A stretch of 64,000 bases of DNA from Coix lacryma-jobi var. lacryma-jobi (GCA_009763385.1 CM019823.1:175659825-175723824); one strand, 5' to 3'; shown: positions 35,784 to 48,433, numbered from the stretch's first letter. Program-made: numbers and translations. Notes: generated from the letters alone by a model not told the origin.

Positions 35784-37299
35784 GCCACTGCATAAAACTG
35801 TAGGCACATTCTCACAAACTGTAGGCAAATTCTCACACATAAACAAGTGGTTATTCTCTACATTGTTAGCAGTACAATAACCACAACAACAATGATCTGA
35901 TACAATATGAGATAGAATCTATTAGTGGGCATCAAGCAGGAGGAATCGAAGCTAGGAGGCCGGTTCCATCCTTTTATCCTCATTGCTCCTGTCCTGCCGG
36001 CTAAGAACCTCCATGCTACTGTCATTTACCTTCAGATCTGCAAACGGATGGTGCTAATTGCAAATGTATCCACAAATGAACTAATATTCTACAGAACCTG
36101 GATGCGAGAAGCGGCGAAATCATACTTCCTTGTTAGTGTACGACGACGGCCACGTGCAGATCGGCCGTGGTGACGACGGGTCCTCCTCCCCCAGGGGGGT
36201 AGCGTCCGCCAGGCCTGGTGGTGGAGGTGCGTAGATTTTGCAGACGAGGCCGCGTCCTCGTCCTCCTCGTCGTCATCCGAGGACGACGTATGATTATGAT
36301 GATTAGTCGCCGGCCCCGATGCTGCGGCGAGGATGGACGACGGATCGCCGGCCCCGATGCTGCGGCGAGGATGGACGACGGATCGCCGGCCCCAATGCTG
36401 CGGCGAGGATGGACGACGGATCGACGCGGTGGAGATGGTCGAACGAACCCTAGAACAAGAACAAACCCTACCAAACGATACTGCCCCAACTATACTAACG
36501 AAGAAAAATATTCATCCAACTATACTAGTTGGATTATCCATCCTAACTATACTACTCAAAACATCACTTTTTAACAAAAATATGATTTTACCATTTTACC
36601 CTTCGTTTAGAAAAACAACTACGACAATGGGATTACAACTCCATTATTCAGAGTCCTAATCCCCCTAATTTCAAAGGCAATGGGAAGCAACGTGATGTAC
36701 AGGGCCCACCGATCATAGACACACCTATTGCCTCTCATTGCCTCGCTCACCATCGCTTCTCATCGCCTTCGTCTCCTATGGGCCCACAGTCATAGGCACA
36801 TCTATATTTTCTCTATTGCTTCTCATCGCTTCTTCAACCATTGTAAAAAATTTGATAAGTATATACCACAAGTATATAAAATCCTGTTTCTAAAAATATA
36901 CCACAAGTCTAAGAAGAGATTCGAATGAACTGTCCCCTGTGTGTATATCGTATAATCGTGAGGATTTATGGTGCGGGGCCAGTATTGCAGACAATGCTAT
37001 TATTACATATCTTTTTAAGCGTGGTTTATTTATTGATTACCCAGGTTGGGAGCCACCAGCAGGGAAATAAAAAAAAACAAATTACACAGACACCTCCAAA
37101 TAAAATAGAGTCTACAACAATTTCAGAATATGAGTTCAGAGACACCTCCAAATCAAAAATAGAGCCTACAAAAATTTCAGAATACGAGTTCAGAACTAGG
37201 ACAAGTTATCCTAATAAAAAAGAAGAATAATATTAGGGAGTAGAACATTCATTACAACAGAATTATACTCAGTACAGTACTGAGTATAGATTGCACATG
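35784..37299. other. Unassigned region with a 38-bp triplicate
   Basis: No gene recognised. The GC-rich block 36170-36480 looks like a first-exon or UTR fragment, perhaps captured by a transposon. Around it the sequence is AT-rich. Frames on both strands overlap and match nothing I know. Confidence 0.35.
36312..36424. repeat. 38-bp tandem repeat, three copies
   Basis: GGCCCCGATGCTGCGGCGAG followed by GATGGACGACGGATCGCC repeats at 36312, 36350 and 36388. The third copy has one change (CCCAATG) and then diverges. The unit length is not a multiple of three, so it does not look like a protein repeat. Confidence 0.85.
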
Positions 37300-37628
37300 G
37301 AAATTTTACTCAGGTTGGAAGCTACTACTACTTGATACAACCATTTTTGTTGGCATGCTAGCTAGCTGCATGAACCCAGATCGATCCTGCAATCCAACCA
37401 CGACACGATTACGGCTGAAGCTCTGGTCCCTGGGCAACCGTGGACACACGGTGAGAGCGAAGCCTAGCATGCCTGTGGTGGTGAACTGTCGCCATGAATG
37501 AACCATCATCTGATTATGAAATACCGATGCATCTCATTCCCAGGCAACAACATCGGGCATGCTACATTGAGGTGATGGGATATCTGAATATGTAAGAGAG
37601 AGAGAACCAACAAAGGTACCAGAGATGT
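37300..37628 (-). ncRNA. Candidate 21-PHAS locus 1 (miR2118 site 37521-37542)
   Basis: On the - strand, TATATA (37663-37658) is followed 116 nt later by a 22-nt block, 16/22 complementary to the miR2118 consensus as I remember it. The block core on the + strand is GATGCATCTCATTCC. Predicted cleavage falls between 37531 and 37530, which sets the phase. Start and end are estimates. The flanks are homologous to locus 4 (ATTATGAA before the block, CAACATC after it). Confidence 0.55.
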
Positions 37629-38419
37629 AGTAGTGCGCCAAAGTCTCGGTGCACACCTATATATCATGGTTATACATCTTCCTGTACCAAAGTGAGTGAT
37701 CATATTAAATCACCTAGCTAAAGTACAAAGCCATATCCATATGGGAAATTTATAAATTTATTTATGCCTTTCAGAAGAATACCAAATTTTCAGAGGCAAT
37801 TTCTCTAATCATGCTTGCTTCTGAAAATCAAGTTCTAGAGGTGGTTATTGCCATTGGACCACCTGATTTTAGAGACGGGTGCGTATTTCAAACACCATTA
37901 AAATGAAGTGTAACCTCTCCAAACGTAGTTTTAGGCTAGTTAGTTTTTGGATCTCATGAAATTCACAACATATTCTCGACTCAAATAGTCAAATTTCAAC
38001 ATCCACTGCTGCAATGCACGATGGAGGCCCTTAGAGGCGTTTGTCATCATTTCCGGTGATACGGATCGCCACATTTCCAATGTGGCATTGAAGACTTTCG
38101 GAGGATTTTTTTTCGTGGGATAAGATTTCAGAGATCATACTCAAATTCATATTGCTATTGTCTGCTCTCTAGATGATTTCCTTAGAAAGTTAACACTGGA
38201 TTGACACTTCTTGGGAATGATTGGATTATATAGTCCATGAAACTGTGCAGCTAAAGGAATTAGGGGCAATTTACCATTATTATTACTATCAAGTCCATAA
38301 ATCTAATTTATTACTAATTATCTCCCATAAATTTAAAGTGAATAAAAAACAGAAAGGAAAGTATACATAGAAGTTAGTACTTTCCAAAGTAACAAGTTAA
38401 GCTCTCACGTGTATGTCAA

Positions 38420-38795
38420 CTCAATTGGAGCATGACCAGAGTAGCCCAGCACAGTCGCGTATTGATCGGCTCAACGTCTGCAGGAGCATCAGGTACCATG
38501 TCTGTTCTGATTTTCCTCCTGTATCTCAGCGCCAAATGAAAGTCTAATTGCTTCAAATAACGATCATTCTCTTTAACTTGCTCTTGTGCCCTCTAATTAA
38601 GGCTATCTCTGTCAGCACTACCTTGTGGAATGCATTTACCTGATACCGCTCACTCCAAAGGTACTAGTGATGTGCAGATGCCACATGTGAGATTAGCTAA
38701 TAGCCTCCTGGCCTTGAGCGAATAGTGTAGTGTTGCCAGATCCTATGGAGACGAGAAAGAGGGAGGGAAACAAGCAACCAGCTCGTCGTAGCAGC
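38420..38795 (-). ncRNA. Candidate 21-PHAS locus 2 (miR2118 site 38637-38658)
   Basis: Block core on the + strand GATACCGCTCACTCC, 16/22 to the miR2118 consensus. A TATATA lies at 38828-38823, partly overlapping the TA duplication of a Stowaway insertion, so this promoter may be damaged. Predicted cleavage between 38647 and 38646. Ends are estimates. Confidence 0.45.
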
Positions 38796-38828
38796 ATGCA
38801 AGAACACGTCGATGCTACTAGTTATATA

Positions 38829-39086
38829 CTCCCCCCTCTGTCCACGAAAGAATCAATTCCTAGAATCCGTGTCAGTCAAACTTTTTAAACTTTGACTAAC
38901 TTTATAGTAAAGAGTAATAACATCTATGGTATAAAATGAATATTATGAAAATATACTCTATGGTATATTTAATGATGCGAATTTGAGATGATCAATCTTG
39001 ATAGTTTTTTCTAGAAATTCGATCAAAGTTTAAAAAGTTTGACTTAGGACAACTCTAGAAATCTATTTATTCGTAGACGGAGGGAG
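38829..39086. mobile_element. Stowaway MITE, copy 1
   Basis: 258 bp with terminal repeats CTCCCCCCTCTGTCC and GACGGAGGGAG, flanked by TA at 38827-38828 and 39087-39088. Closely related to the copy at 50010-50266. It sits just upstream (in - strand terms) of PHAS candidate 2. Confidence 0.85.
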
Positions 39087-39823
39087 TATATGACAAGTGA
39101 ACATACATTTTATTAGTTTTATGTTTAATTTGTTTGACATCAATTTTGAGCCAGATTTGGCAGGTGCGGCACATGTAGCACTTGCGTGTTTCTTTTGAAA
39201 CACAGACCAATCCTGCTGCACATGGCGATAGATGTTATATATAGATATATATTTAGTTTATGAAGAAAATAGCTAAGCTACATGGCGATCGAGGGTAGGC
39301 GGTGAGGGAACCTCCCAGCTACGTGAGTTGAACCAAGCCAGGCTGCATAAAAACGACCAGCGTTCACGTTCTTTCGTAGCCAGGCTAGAAGCGTACGGAT
39401 GGCTTCCCAAAGCCAACCTATAACCCGCTTACAGTCAACCAAATAAGCTCATCTTGGCTCTAGAAAACTAGGATAGAGGTTAGCCATATAAACAAACACA
39501 CTTAATATGACTCACGGAAGGAGACAGAAATGCCCGAATTCAGTGTGTGTTTGTTCCATGATTGCTCAAGTGACAGGCAGGCAGCTCAGGCTGTTACATT
39601 TTGATCTCTCTTTAGAAACCATTTGTGCATATAGGGATGGTCTTTGCAAAGATGTGTGTTGTTATACAAAGCGTGCATGTTGGGCTGTTTGGCCATCCTT
39701 TCCTTTGTAAATTGTTTGTAGTTAAGATTTGAAACAACTCTAATTTGCACGGTTACAAACCTTAAATAACGATCCAAAAGTTCCTCCTAGCAATAAGCAG
39801 ATGATGTTGTTCGCATTCTGTAC

Positions 39824-40031
39824 GTGTTTGGATCCTAGAGTTAATAATTAGCTCGTGTTTTTTAATACCAATTAGAACGTAACGTCTAAATGTAGGCTAA
39901 TTTTAGACTAATAAGAGCTAATGAGAGCTATTTATGGTTAAAGTCCATTAGATGTTATTAGCCTAGAATTAGCTCATGTTTAAATTATTTTTATAAGATG
40001 GGCTAATTTTTAGCCCTAGGATCTAAATAGG
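39824..40031. mobile_element. MITE with GTTTGGATCCTAG termini
   Basis: About 208 bp. The left end GTTTGGATCCTAG...TAATAATTAGC matches the inverted right end, about 23 of 29 bases by eye. No ORF. Target duplication not clear; hAT-like by terminal sequence. Confidence 0.6.
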
Positions 40032-40239
40032 TCCTTAATTAGAAAAGGATGCAGTTCATAGCGTTCCTTCTTGAGATACGCCTTGTCTTAAAACAAAGGA
40101 ATAGGATAGACCGCTTCTTCCAAGCATTGCGGACCTGTCCTTGTCAGCTCACCAGATCGAGCGGGTCCTATCTTTTCATCACAGCGCATCAATTCACTGT
40201 GAAACGGTCACCTTTGCTGCCTCAACTCAAGCACTAAAC

Positions 40240-40710
40240 TTAGGGCTGGGTATTCAGTTTAAATCGCAAGCTTGGTTCGTTTTCTTCGGTTTACACAGAT
40301 GTTGAAAGCCGGTCTGTTTTTGAGAGAACCAAAAACCGACCAATTCGGTGTCAGTTTTTCTACCACAGACGCAGACGGATGCGCACACGATATGATGGTG
40401 CCTTCAATTCGCTGAGATGCGCGTGCAGTTGCCGATAACAATTATGGTCTGGTGACTTGGTGAGTAGAGACTTGACTTGATCGGGGTGCTAGTTGGGATG
40501 AAAAAGAAGATTTTTCCTTCAAAGTGCAATGCAAGGATCGGTTGATGTTCAGTTATCAGTTCTGATCGACCCTGAAACTGAAGCCGCCACCGAGGACCTG
40601 CAGAAACCAGAAAGAGAAACCGACACCGTAAAACCGAATAATTTGGGTCAGGTCGGGTCGATGCTCGGTTTTTTCGGTCAAAAAAATTAACTGCCCACTC
40701 TTAACTGAAC
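40240..40710. repeat. Possible miniature transposon rich in GGTTCGGTTT-like words
   Basis: Begins near GGGCTGGGTATTCAG and ends near CTGCCCACTCTTAA with weak inverted similarity. The interior is full of CGGTT/AACCG words on both strands. This texture is common in plant dispersed repeats; the family is not assigned. Confidence 0.3.
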
Positions 40711-40789
40711 TAGTGCATTTACTTAGAATTTCCAAACGGAGAGCATGCCGGTAATGATGGCGAACTTGAAATTTGCTCTAAAAGAACCT

Positions 40790-41040
40790 CAGCCATGGTT
40801 ATGGTTTAGCCTCCGTTCGGTTACGCCATTCCAGCGTAAATCAGCACAATAGCCACCATTACAAATGCTGAAACCTCTTGTGTAACTGCTACCATGATCC
40901 GGTATCACCACACAAATCACAGGAGTTCATTTGGATGTGTGATTACTTGCGCAAAGGCACCGTCTCCACCCTTCAGATCTCCCAAAGGCACATAATAATT
41001 CTAATATATTTTCCAGATGCCGCTCAGTCCTAGCAGATGG
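40790..41040 (-). ncRNA. Candidate 21-PHAS locus 3 (miR2118 site 41011-41032)
   Basis: Block core on the + strand AGATGCCGCTCAGTCC, 18/22 to the miR2118 consensus, among the best in the series. The nearest TATA-like word (41075-41070) is only 38 nt upstream, so the true start may be further up. Predicted cleavage between 41021 and 41020. After the block the + strand reads GGGTTGCACG, close to GGGTGCACGGG after locus 6. Confidence 0.5.
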
Positions 41041-41166
41041 GTTGCACGTAGATGCACAAATCACATTCATATATTAAACATGACTAAAAATGCTTGGTAT
41101 TGAGAAATAGGTAAACAGTTGAGACAAAAGAGCACACAGGAGGCTCTCTGGGAGTGTTTTTCTTTG

Positions 41167-41202
41167 TTTTTTTTTTTTTTTTTTTGGGGGGGGGGGGGGG
41201 GG
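41167..41202. repeat. Poly(T)-poly(G) homopolymer junction
   Basis: About 19 T directly followed by about 17 G. Such runs are unstable and error-prone in sequencing. The G-run could form a quadruplex on the + strand. Confidence 0.9.
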
Positions 41203-41405
41203 TATTTTATAGCACAAAATAGGATATATGTGGGGGTGGGATATATAGCACAAGGCTCTGGTCGTAGGATATATAGCACAAAGTTGTGTTATATTGCTAA
41301 GAGTGTTAAGGCACCAAAGCGACGAGCATTGAGTCCTACGACCAGAGCTTGGATTTAGGTATATATATACGGAGGCCAAGTAAACAACTTTCACATGTCA
41401 AGCTT

Positions 41406-41407
<2 letters not shown>

Positions 41408-41444
<37 letters not shown>
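41408..41444. repeat. (TA)n microsatellite
   Basis: About 18 TA units in a row; likely polymorphic in length. Confidence 0.95.
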
Positions 41445-41447
<3 letters not shown>

Positions 41448-41749
41448 GGTTTCCTAGAAGAGAGCGCTACTTGTCTACTAATCAGTTCAACATTTAGGTA
41501 GTTTTTATGATATGTTTAGTGGGTACTCTTCAGAATGCTGATATGGTCACAAATGAAGCATTAACATCGTGTCACAAATTAAGTTACGGGACAATAAAAC
41601 ATAAAGTAGTGAACTAAGTAAACTATACGAAGCAGCATTAAAGAATACCAGATGATGAATCCAGGAACTAGATTATTTGATCGTATTATTTCACATTCCA
41701 AAGAAGAGAAATGGTTGACTGGGGAATTTTCCAATTGGTTCAGCCCCTC

Positions 41750-42055
41750 GCATGTATTAGGACACATATATGGAGTATTAAATATAGACTAATTACAAAA
41801 CTAATTTGTTACTCAAAATCTACTTCGCGAGACAAATCTATTGAGCCTAATTAATCTATGATTTGATAATATATATGGTGTTACAGTAAACATGTGCTAA
41901 TAATAGATTAATTAGGTTTAATAGCTTCATCTCATTAAGTAATGTATGATGTATAATTAGTTTTATAATTAATCTATTTTTAATAGACTAAATTAGTGCC
42001 ACACCATTCGATGTGACATGGATTTTTTTTTGGGTTGCATCCGAACACAGCCTAC
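41750..42055. mobile_element. MITE-like remnant (PIF/Harbinger-type interior)
   Basis: Contains the grass-typical interior CTAATTACAAAACTAATTT...GCGAGACAAATCTATTGAGCC...CTAATTAATC, with inverted similarity between halves. Boundaries and target duplication are unclear. Confidence 0.4.
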
Positions 42056-42407
42056 GTATAAAAAGCGGCTTCAGCACCCTGGTTCTTCAATCGATAAGTT
42101 CTTCCCGGCAGAACTGTTTAGCAGAGCTGCTGAAAAGTCGAACGAAGCTCAAACCACTCAGAAGCTCTACCAAAAGAGATCCTTAGTTGGACTTCTTGTC
42201 TCATTGGGATGAGGGCTACTAAGTGAGAACCGTTCTTATCAAAATATTTCTTCGATCCATAAATAGGTGGTAACACGTCGGGCTACTAATTGATTTTTTT
42301 TTTTTTGATAATGGATAAACATCCGGCCTCTACATCCACAGCCCATTATTACATAGTTTTTTATCAAATAAAAGAGAAAGTCATAGTCTTATAAGTCGAC
42401 CAGGACG

Positions 42408-45400
42408 CTAATTCAAACAATATAAATGTTTCCATCCTTTATTGGATATCTCTAAAGCAATGACTTCTAATTTCTTGTTCATCATCGAGAGTGCATCCTT
42501 GGCTTGCTCGTCACGCTGCAGCTGGGCCCAAGAGCATAACCAGTACGCTCCACTGAAAATGACCTGCATAATAGAGTTAGATTTCATTTTATTAAAAACA
42601 ACATCATTGCGCCATCTCCAAATAGCCCAAAACATAGCAGCCACTCCTACCCAAATCAAGTTTCTAATCTTTTTATTTTGATTAGATAACCAGATACCAA
42701 ACATGTGGTTGATTGATCTAGGTTGAGACAAGCTAGTGGCAAAAAAGATAATCCTCCAAATCATTTTGGCAAGGGGACAGTCTAGGAATAAATGTTGTAT
42801 AGTTTCATTCCCATTACAGCAAATGCACTTTTGACTTCCTTTCCAATTTTTCCTAGCAAGGTTGTCTTTGGTAAGAACGACACCCCTTTGCAGAAAACCA
42901 AAGAAAAATTTTTATTTTGAGAGGAACTTTTATCTTCCAGATCTTCCTATGGTAAAAAGGTGTATCTGTGTCTTGAGATACATGGACCGGACAGAGAATA
43001 ACCCAGATCTGGTTAAACTCCATCCGAAATAATCTAATTCATCCACCAGTGCGACATGAGAGATATTTGCTACTAACCGAAGCCATTCTGTAAGTTTATT
43101 ATCCACCAAAGCCCTCCTAAACGATATGTTCAGTGGGCGAGTGCTCATAACTTTTGAGACTGTAGCGTGAGGATCTCTCACTATATTATATAATGATGGA
43201 TAACGAGCTTTCAGAGGCTTATCCCCTACCCATATATCATCCCAGAATCTAGCTGTGGTTCCATCCTTAATATTGAAAGAACCATTTGTCAACACCTCAT
43301 CTTTGATACGCACGAGGCCTCTCCAAAAATGAGAGTCATTAGGCTTAGCTGTAACCTGGGGTAGACTTTTGGAGCATAGGTATTTCTTCCATAAAAGTGA
43401 TTGCCATATGCCTTCTGTATTCAACAGATTAACCAGCCATTTAGCCAGGAGGCATTTATTTTGCAATTGCAAATTTAGGATACCCATTCCTCCTTGGTCC
43501 TTGGGACGACAGATAATGTCCCATTTGGCAAGGCGGTATTTATGTTTATCCGAGGATCCTTGCCAAAAGAACCTTGATCTATAATGATCCAGATTCTTTA
43601 CGACCCCCTTGGGAATCTCAAAGAAAGACATCATGAACATGGGTAGGCTACTCAGGACTGAATTAAGCAATACTAGTCTACCCCATAAGACAAGTACTTC
43701 GCTTTCCAACAAGAGAGTTTTTGTTTAAAACGATCTTCTACTTTACTCCATTCAGAATTTAGGAGTTGTCTATGATGCATTGGAATCCCAAGATATCGGA
43801 AGGGATATTCACCTGCATTGCATCCAAAGAGATTAGTATAAAATGATTCCATCTCTTTTGCTGCTCCATAGCAGAAAATTTCACTCTTGTGGAAATTGAT
43901 CTTCAGCCCTGATAGCTGTTCAAAAGCACAAAGCAACAGTTTCAGATTCTGTGCTTGTTCTGGGTCATGATCAAGAAAGATAATGGTGTCATCCGCGTAC
44001 TGTAATATGGACAGACCATCATCTATCAAGTGGGGTATAACCCCTCTTATTTGACTGTCAGCTTTTGCTCTGTTAATAAGTAGAGCTAGCATATCCGCGA
44101 CGATATTAAATAAGATAGGTGACATTGGATGTCCATGTCTGAGTCCACGTTTAGTTTTGAAGTAGGGTCCAATGTCATCATTGACTTTGATTCCCACACT
44201 TCCACCTGTAACCATCGTTTGAACCCATCGGCACCATTTGGGAGAGAATCCTTTCATCCGTAGGGTTTGCTGTAGAAAAGACCACTTCACTTTGTCGTAT
44301 GCCTTTTCAAAGTCAATTTTGAAAATGACACTGTTTCTTTTCTTGGTGTGAAGCTCATGGATGGTTTCGTGTAAGATGACGACACCTTCCATTATATTCC
44401 TACCTGGCATAAAGGCAGTTTGTGTTGATCTCACTACAGTTTTAGCTACCCTATTAAGCCGATTTGTGCCCACCTTAGTGAATATTTTGAAACTCACGTT
44501 AAGAACACAAATTGGCCTATATTGCTGGATTCTTATGGCATTATTAACTTTTGGGATTAAAGTAATAATTCCAAAGTTCAGACTGTAGAGGTCAAGAGCC
44601 TCTCTATGCAGCTCAGTGAATAAGGAAAGAAGGTCATCCTTAATCACTCCCCAAAACACCTGATAGAATTCTGCCGGGAAACCATCTGGACCTGGAGCCT
44701 TATTATGCTCCATTTGGAAAATCGCCTCCCTCACTTCAGATTCAGTGAATGGGCTAATGAGGATGTCATTTTCCTCAGGCGAAACCTGTGGAATGTCCAG
44801 GTTATGGTCTTCCCTAAGGGAAATCTCAAGATTCGCTGGCTGGCCAAAGAGATCTTTATAGTATGTCGTAATATGACTTTTGAGATTATCATCGCCGATC
44901 ACAGCACCTTGAGCATCTTCAAGTGTATAGATATGTTGTTTGCGATGTTTCCCGTTGGCAACCAAGTGAAAGAACCGAGTGTTAGCATCCCCTTCCAAAA
45001 GGGTTTTAACTTTGGCTCTCTGGTACCATTTTAGTTCCTCCTCTCTGAGAAGGGTAACCAAACACTCTTTTAGATAATGCTTTAGATTAATCTCTTGGTC
45101 GGAAAGGGGAGAGATCTCAGCTTTCTTATCAATTTTCTCTAAAAGAGCTAACAGAGTCTTTTTTTCTTTTCGATAGGACCCTGCTGTGTGTCTCGCCCAT
45201 CCCCTTAGATACTGTCGGAGTCTACGGATCTTAAACTGCCAACGTTCAAGGGGGGTGGACCCCGAGCATGGAGATTGCCAAATATTTGCAACCATATCAT
45301 GAAATCCATCTCGTATTAGCCATCCTTTCTCAAATTTGAAAGGGCGGCATTGGGTCTGGTGGGTTGACGCACCTGTATTAAGCAACAAAGGAGTATGGTC

Positions 45401-46065
45401 TGAAATATTCTCATCCCTTGGTTCTACTGTGGATAGAGGAAACATGGTCTCCCATTCTGTGCTCACGAGGACTCTGTCCAACTTCTCAAGGGTTGGATTA
45501 TCCCCTGGGCCCGCCCAAGTGTACTGGCGGCCTGCCAAATTAATCTCTTTAAGTTCTAGAGATTCAATCACAACATTAAAAAGGTCTGACCATTTAGAAT
45601 CAAAGTCCCCAGTACTTTTATCTTCAAGGTAGCGCATTATATTAAAATCTCCTCCTATAATATATGGGAGGGATTCTTTGGAACACGTGTTGGCCATTTC
45701 AACTAGGAAATCACGCTTATGCTGGAGTTGTGCTGGTCCATAGACCGAACATAGCACAAATTTGAAGTCATTTGATTTGACTCGAAGGGTGAATTTGACA
45801 TAATAGTCTCCCTCCGCAATACCTCCAATGTCAAAGACATTCATGTCCACACCTAGCAAAATACCCCCCGACCTACCGTGGGGTGCCATAGTGTGCCAAA
45901 GGAAATCATGTCCTCCACAAAGATTTTTAAGAACATGATCCGGGAATGAGTCCCGTCCTGTTTCGGAGAGAGCAATAAAATTAATCTTCTCTTAACTAGT
46001 TCAGCCAAATACCTGTGTTTAGCCAAGTCTCCCAGACCTCTGCTATTCCAGAAGACACCCTTCAT
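42408..46065 (-). pseudogene. LINE ORF2 (AP endonuclease, reverse transcriptase, zf-RVT), frameshifted
   Basis: Starts at ATG 46065 (MKGVFWNSRGLGDLAKHRYL). The endonuclease shows YIIGGDFNIMRY and ENISDHTPLLL. The RT shows NKAPGPDGFPAEFYQ, IFKIDFEKAYDKV, GLRHGHPMSPILFNIV and the active-site QYADDTIIF. The zinc-finger tail has CICCNGNETIQHLFLDC. Frame changes are seen near 45990, 43690-43710, 42955 and 42905. The 738-codon stretch 45889-43676 is fully open, so decay is not old. Confidence 0.9.
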
Positions 46066-46450
46066 TTTATAATGATTTTGGAAGGGGTTTTTGGTTTTTT
46101 AGGAAGTTTGCCTTTTAAAATATTCTTGGCATTATTGTATTTCTTCTTCCTTGGGAGTGGAGAGAGATCGATTATTTGATCACTCTCATCCTCCAGCAAA
46201 TTCTCATTTGAATTACCACAGGCGTGGCTGAGAATTGCATCAATTTGGCTTTCCCGCTCATCATCACTCTCAAAATTGGAGAGTGCAGATTTGATAGAGC
46301 GTCTTTTTTCATTGGCACATAAAACTAACCTATCTACCTCTAAGTTTTTAATAGAAACTACATCTGAGGTATCTAAGTTGATGCCTATCCTACCAAGGTT
46401 TGAAATAACTTTAGAAGCCGGAAAAGAAGTGAAAGAATTACCTGGAAACT
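46062..46450 (-). pseudogene. LINE ORF1 C-terminal end
   Basis: Frame ending LPRKKKYNNAKNILKGKLPKK and PKTPSKIIIK, the usual C-terminus of grass L1 ORF1. Its TGA stop overlaps the ORF2 start as ATGA (46065-46062), implying reinitiation or coupling. The N-terminal part is missing. Confidence 0.7.
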
Positions 46451-46820
46451 CGAGGTTCTTCTTCGCCGCCAGCCTTTCAACCTTGTGAAGGGTGTAGATG
46501 TCTGCCGTACCCGTGTTCCTGAAGAAGCGGCGTGTGTGCAGGCTGTGATTGTGTAGCCACCTAACATCACCGTAGATCCGATTCTCTCTCGTCTATATGC
46601 CACATATATAGTTAACGTGTCCATCACACTTTTCATATATATAAATAAATATCTAAATCTCCCCTGAACTTGGGGTGCACTGTGCATAAAAGTAGACTAA
46701 GCTATAGTTGCTGTAAATTACTTGCCCACATGCAAACAAGATCTGCCCTAAGGTTTAAGAGAACTCTAACTTTTCTGATAAGTGTAAATGTAACTGTGCT
46801 GCACTTTTATCTCAAAATAA

Positions 46821-47135
46821 GGGTGCATTTGGCAGGGTTGTGGTTGTGGCTGAAACGGCTCCGGCTGTGGCTGTGGTGGTGAAGCAGCTTCTCTAGCTAA
46901 GCTGAAGCCGTTTTTCGAAAGTGTTTGGCAAAACGGCTTCTCCTGCAAAACAGGGAGCACAACTGGAGAGGGAGCCGCGGGGAGCCAGTATTTTTGGCTC
47001 CGCATTCACCAAACTGCTTCAGAGAGCACCAAATCCGGATGTTTCGTGGCCAGAGCCGTTTTAAAACCGTCGTTTGGCACAGCTTCTCAATAAGCCGGTG
47101 CTGGAGCTGCTCGTGGAGCCGTGCCAAAGGCACCC
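46821..47135. mobile_element. Tourist-type MITE (PIF/Harbinger)
   Basis: 315 bp. Ends GGGTGCATTTGGCA and TGCCAAAGGCACCC (inverted), flanked by TAA at 46818-46820 and 47136-47138. No ORF. GC-rich interior with repeated CGGCT words. Confidence 0.8.
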
Positions 47136-47149
47136 TAAAAAATCACTAA

Positions 47150-47537
47150 ACTGAAACGGCCTGTTCTAAAATGATTAGACTAATGCTATATCACAACAGA
47201 GTGTTTTGGAGCAATAATCCAACACTCATTTTTGTTGGCTGAACCATGATCCTAGCTATGGTTGGAATAGGACTACAATTCTTCAGCATTCTGCTTAACC
47301 GCCGAGCCGATCATCACCAGCTGTGGTGCGAACTGCCGACACAAGGCAATGAAGTCGATTATGAATTCCCGATGCAGCTTATTCCGAAATCCCAAGAGCA
47401 ACATCATATCACGAATGTTTCACCCAAGTTGAACTAGATTGGCTACGTGAGGGCAACAGAATGTCTAAGTCTGTAAAAGAAACAACAACGTAAAGAAACA
47501 GAGATGCAAGAAATCGCATCAAGAGGTCGATATAGTA
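47150..47537 (-). ncRNA. Candidate 21-PHAS locus 4 (miR2118 site 47366-47387)
   Basis: Block core on the + strand TTCCCGATGCAGCTTATTCC, 16/22 to the miR2118 consensus (17 if C is allowed at position 5). TATATATA at 47574-47567, 180 nt upstream on the - strand. Predicted cleavage between 47376 and 47375. Flanks homologous to locus 1. A Tourist MITE follows about 230 nt downstream of the site. Confidence 0.55.
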
Positions 47538-47739
47538 CATGAAAGACACAGTAGTGCATGACTATCTATATATAATGTGGTGGTGGTATTCTCCGGTATA
47601 CTACCAAAGTAACATGGTACATCAACCCAACTAACATATGAGGTCGTAGGAAAAAAATTAAGCAATAAAATTAATGAAACCATTAATTCTGTTTATGATT
47701 TTTTAGATCTGATTGAATGTTAGTTCACGTTAACTATAA

Positions 47740-47880
47740 TTTACAGACTGCGCATGTGCGCGCTTCTTTTTAACGCATAACAAGTAGCCAGCTGTGCCCT
47801 CACCGCCAAACCAGAAGGCCTACCAGGTCCAAAGCATCTGCCCCTGGACAAAAAGCTCATTTAGTTGAGTCAGTGGCTCG
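47740..47880. repeat. Upstream homology block of PHAS locus 4, shared with 52360-52450
   Basis: CACCGCCAAACCAGAAGGCC here matches CACCGCCAAACCAAAAAGGC at about 52410. Both lie 230-320 bp upstream of a - strand TATA box, so promoter-proximal DNA was duplicated together with the loci. Confidence 0.55.
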
Positions 47881-48433
47881 TTAAAAAATGCTCCGATTGG
47901 AGCTGATTTTGAGTGATTTTGACTTTAGCTCAGCTCGGTTTAAAGTTGGGTGTAAAACAATTCAGGAGACCATGATAAACAAGATTATGTCAATTTTGAA
48001 GAAACCTCAAAAAAAGTCTAAATTACTATCTCGGAGTATTGCTTATGTCCATATAACCCCATAAACTAATGTTTAGTTCAGTTTACTCTCTTTAACTATT
48101 TTATCGGTTCAATTTACCCCTTAACAAGATTTTTCATATTTATTTCTCTGTGTATAATTTGAGTTTTAATTTCAAATTTACCCCTTAGAGTCTTAGCTTT
48201 TCTCCCTCTTTCTCCAATAACTACACTGTCACATCAGTAAAATACAATAAATATGAGTATAATAAATAGGTTTAGACTTTACGATAGAGTCTGCATTGTG
48301 ACTGCCCTAGGGAATGAATCAGTGCACTTTCTAGAAGAGGAGTATTCTGGTCAATTCGTATGACACTTAACGGTGTTAGCCTCCAAAAGTGACGGTAGTG
48401 TCTGTGTCGGGTATAGGAATTCGGATACACTGC

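Larger units (their letters stand above)
42294..46450 (-). mobile_element. L1-type LINE, 5'-truncated, with A-tail
   Basis: On the - strand: the end of ORF1, ORF2 with endonuclease, RT and zinc finger, then a 3' end ...GTTTATCCATTATC followed by about 13 A (T-run at 42294-42306). That 3' end is typical of plant L1 elements. The 5' limit near 46450 is where ORF1 similarity fades. The family uses target-primed reverse transcription. This copy is broken by several frameshifts. Confidence 0.9.

Noticed and set aside
35925..36173. + strand frame of 82 codons
   Set aside because: Short, no motif, no promoter context. Kept only as unassigned sequence.
36133..36489. - strand frame of about 118 codons over the 38-bp repeat
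   Set aside because: Arg/Pro/Ser-rich, overlapped by + strand frames. The repeat period breaks the frame and no family is recognised.
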